Position numbers and translations under genes: made by a program. Positions 62,993 to 64,000 of a stretch of 64,000 nt of DNA are shown here, in pieces. The notes under the pieces are model-generated. The model did no database searches and was not told the DNA's origin. It saw only the letters and a list, made by a program, of their open reading frames with translations. The stretch covers positions 186,001-250,000 of the forward strand of contig NZ_SGIM01000003.1 of the NCBI RefSeq assembly GCF_004208515.1, given 5' to 3'. Within the stretch, counting starts at the first letter, position 1. Each line of letters begins with the position of its first letter. Origin of the DNA: Acinetobacter halotolerans. Lineage in GTDB: Bacteria > Pseudomonadota > Gammaproteobacteria > Pseudomonadales > Moraxellaceae.

Positions 62993-64000
62993 TGAAATCA
63001 CTTGTGGAAATACAAAAAGTAAATTTTAAACACCTCGCAATGCGCATATTCGAAGCAGACAAACTGGTGTTGTCTCAATCAACCCCCTATCAAGTGATTG
63101 CTCAGTTTAAACAAACCCGTGTCCGCTTTTACGCTTCAGAGAACAAACGTTTTAAAGAACCTCTTGTATTTGTTGCACCTCTAGCGATCAATATGGATAT
63201 TTACGATTTATATCCCTATCGCTCTTTGGTGAAGCATTTTCAAGAAGCTGGATTTGATGTTTATTTAATTGACTGGGGCAAGCTCACTTATAAAAACTAT
63301 CGCGTTGATTTTCTATCTTTCATTGAGAGATTCATTCCCAAGTGTATTGAAGCAATTCAACAACATGCCAACTCAGATAAAATTTCTTTGCATGGATGGA
63401 GTATGGCGGGAGTATTCGTCACGCTTTATACCGCGCACCATCAACCAAGTGTGGTGAAAAACTTAATTGTCCTCGGCAGTCCAATAGACAGTTATGCCTC
63501 AGGCTATATCGGCAAACTGTATAAAACCTTGGCATCAATCACCACACGCAATGCCACAATCAAAGACTATGTCTACAATCGACTCCCTAAATTGATGATT
63601 CATTCACCGGGTTTCTTAAATTCACTCGGATTTAAGTTACTTGACCCTAAAGGTTGGATTGATGGCAATATTCAATTATTAAAAAATTTAGATAATCTTA
63701 AATTGGTTCAAGAAGATGCAACGCTGAGTCATTTCTTAAACAATATGATTGATTATCCGGGCGGCGTGAATCAAGACATGCTCTTTAATGTCTGGTTGCA
63801 AAATCCCTTAAAAAATGGCGCGATCACACTCCAAGATAAAACCATTGAACTTAAAAACATTGATTGTTCTTTACTCGTGGGTGCTGGAAAATCAGATCAA
63901 CTTGTTAGTTCCGAATCCGCATTTCCGCTTACCCAGTTGACAAATAGTCAAGATGTCACGTTTACTCTTATACCTGGCGGGCACTTAGGTTTAATGTCTA
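62993..64000 (+). CDS. Alpha/beta-hydrolase related to class III PHA synthase PhaC (3' end outside window)
   Basis: 336 codons are visible, open to the window edge. FVAPLAINMDIYDLYPYRSLVKHFQEAGFDVYLIDWG is the PhaC/alpha-beta-hydrolase opening by segment, and the nucleophile elbow reads LHGWSMAGVFVTLY. Authentic PHA synthases have a Cys in GxCxGG; here the residue is Ser, so polymerase activity is doubtful. CSLLVGAGKSDQLV and LIPGGHLGLMS give the Asp and His positions. The start at 62993 lacks a strong SD. Divergent from metZ. Confidence 0.75.

Noticed and set aside
1-64000. tRNA, rRNA or CRISPR features
   Set aside because: No cloverleaf, rRNA segment or regularly spaced direct repeat was recognised on reading; a dedicated scan was not possible.

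Overview
The window looks like chromosomal DNA of an Acinetobacter species. It is AT-rich and carries a DcaP-type porin, a hemophilin/Slam heme-uptake locus, the leucine/isovalerate (liu) degradation genes with a TetR-type regulator, and the core genes aroC, prmB, rnd, recR, ybaB and metZ. No rRNA, tRNA or CRISPR array was seen.

Bases 1-9.9 kb are iron and heme acquisition: a receptor cut by the window edge (hphR), hemophilin (hphA), its Slam secretion barrel, a dedicated tonB and a heme oxygenase (hemO). A YbaN-like membrane gene follows, then a Fur-box-preceded DUF3649/PepSY/DUF3325 operon. Bases 10-31.5 kb are catabolic: a fused indolepyruvate:ferredoxin oxidoreductase with a divergent LysR regulator; liuA-B-C-D-E with a divergent TetR; an acyl-CoA ligase and a methyltransferase; a DcaP porin with an acid:H+ symporter; then thiolase and the two 3-oxoacid CoA-transferase subunits. 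Together the liu, scoAB and thiolase genes take isovaleryl-CoA to acetyl-CoA. Bases 31.7-38.7 kb hold an SRPBCC protein, a second TonB-dependent receptor, a DUF1826-like gene, a reductase/SDR/HxlR cluster with a broken hydrolase, and a VF530 gene.

Bases 38.7-45.0 kb are the unusual part: very AT-rich DNA built from at least two tiny integrated elements (about 2.5 kb each) bounded by XerC/XerD (dif-like) sites. Six dif-like sites are recognisable. They occur as three pairs, each pair being inverted sites about 90-100 bases apart with strong stem-loops between them, which is the layout of the folded single-stranded attP of CTX-type filamentous phages. One site (42391-42418) is close to the canonical gammaproteobacterial dif. 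The right element has an RstA-like replication initiator, a probable ssDNA-binding protein and a divergent ribbon-helix-helix regulator, but no coat or assembly genes, so it resembles an RS1-like satellite. The left element has a sister control region and regulator in the opposite orientation, no replication initiator, and genes of unknown function. A remnant of an IS5-family element and gene debris mark the left edge. This array is the best candidate for something undescribed, and it suggests the window spans the chromosome's dif/terminus.

Bases 45.2-64 kb return to ordinary chromosome: a secreted metallophosphoesterase, an AraC regulator with a divergent NAD(P)H oxidoreductase, a heme-oxygenase-like diiron protein, a diguanylate cyclase, aroC-prmB, copC-copD, a MoxR/VWA pair, ycgL, rnd, recR-ybaB, metZ, and an alpha/beta-hydrolase cut by the right edge.
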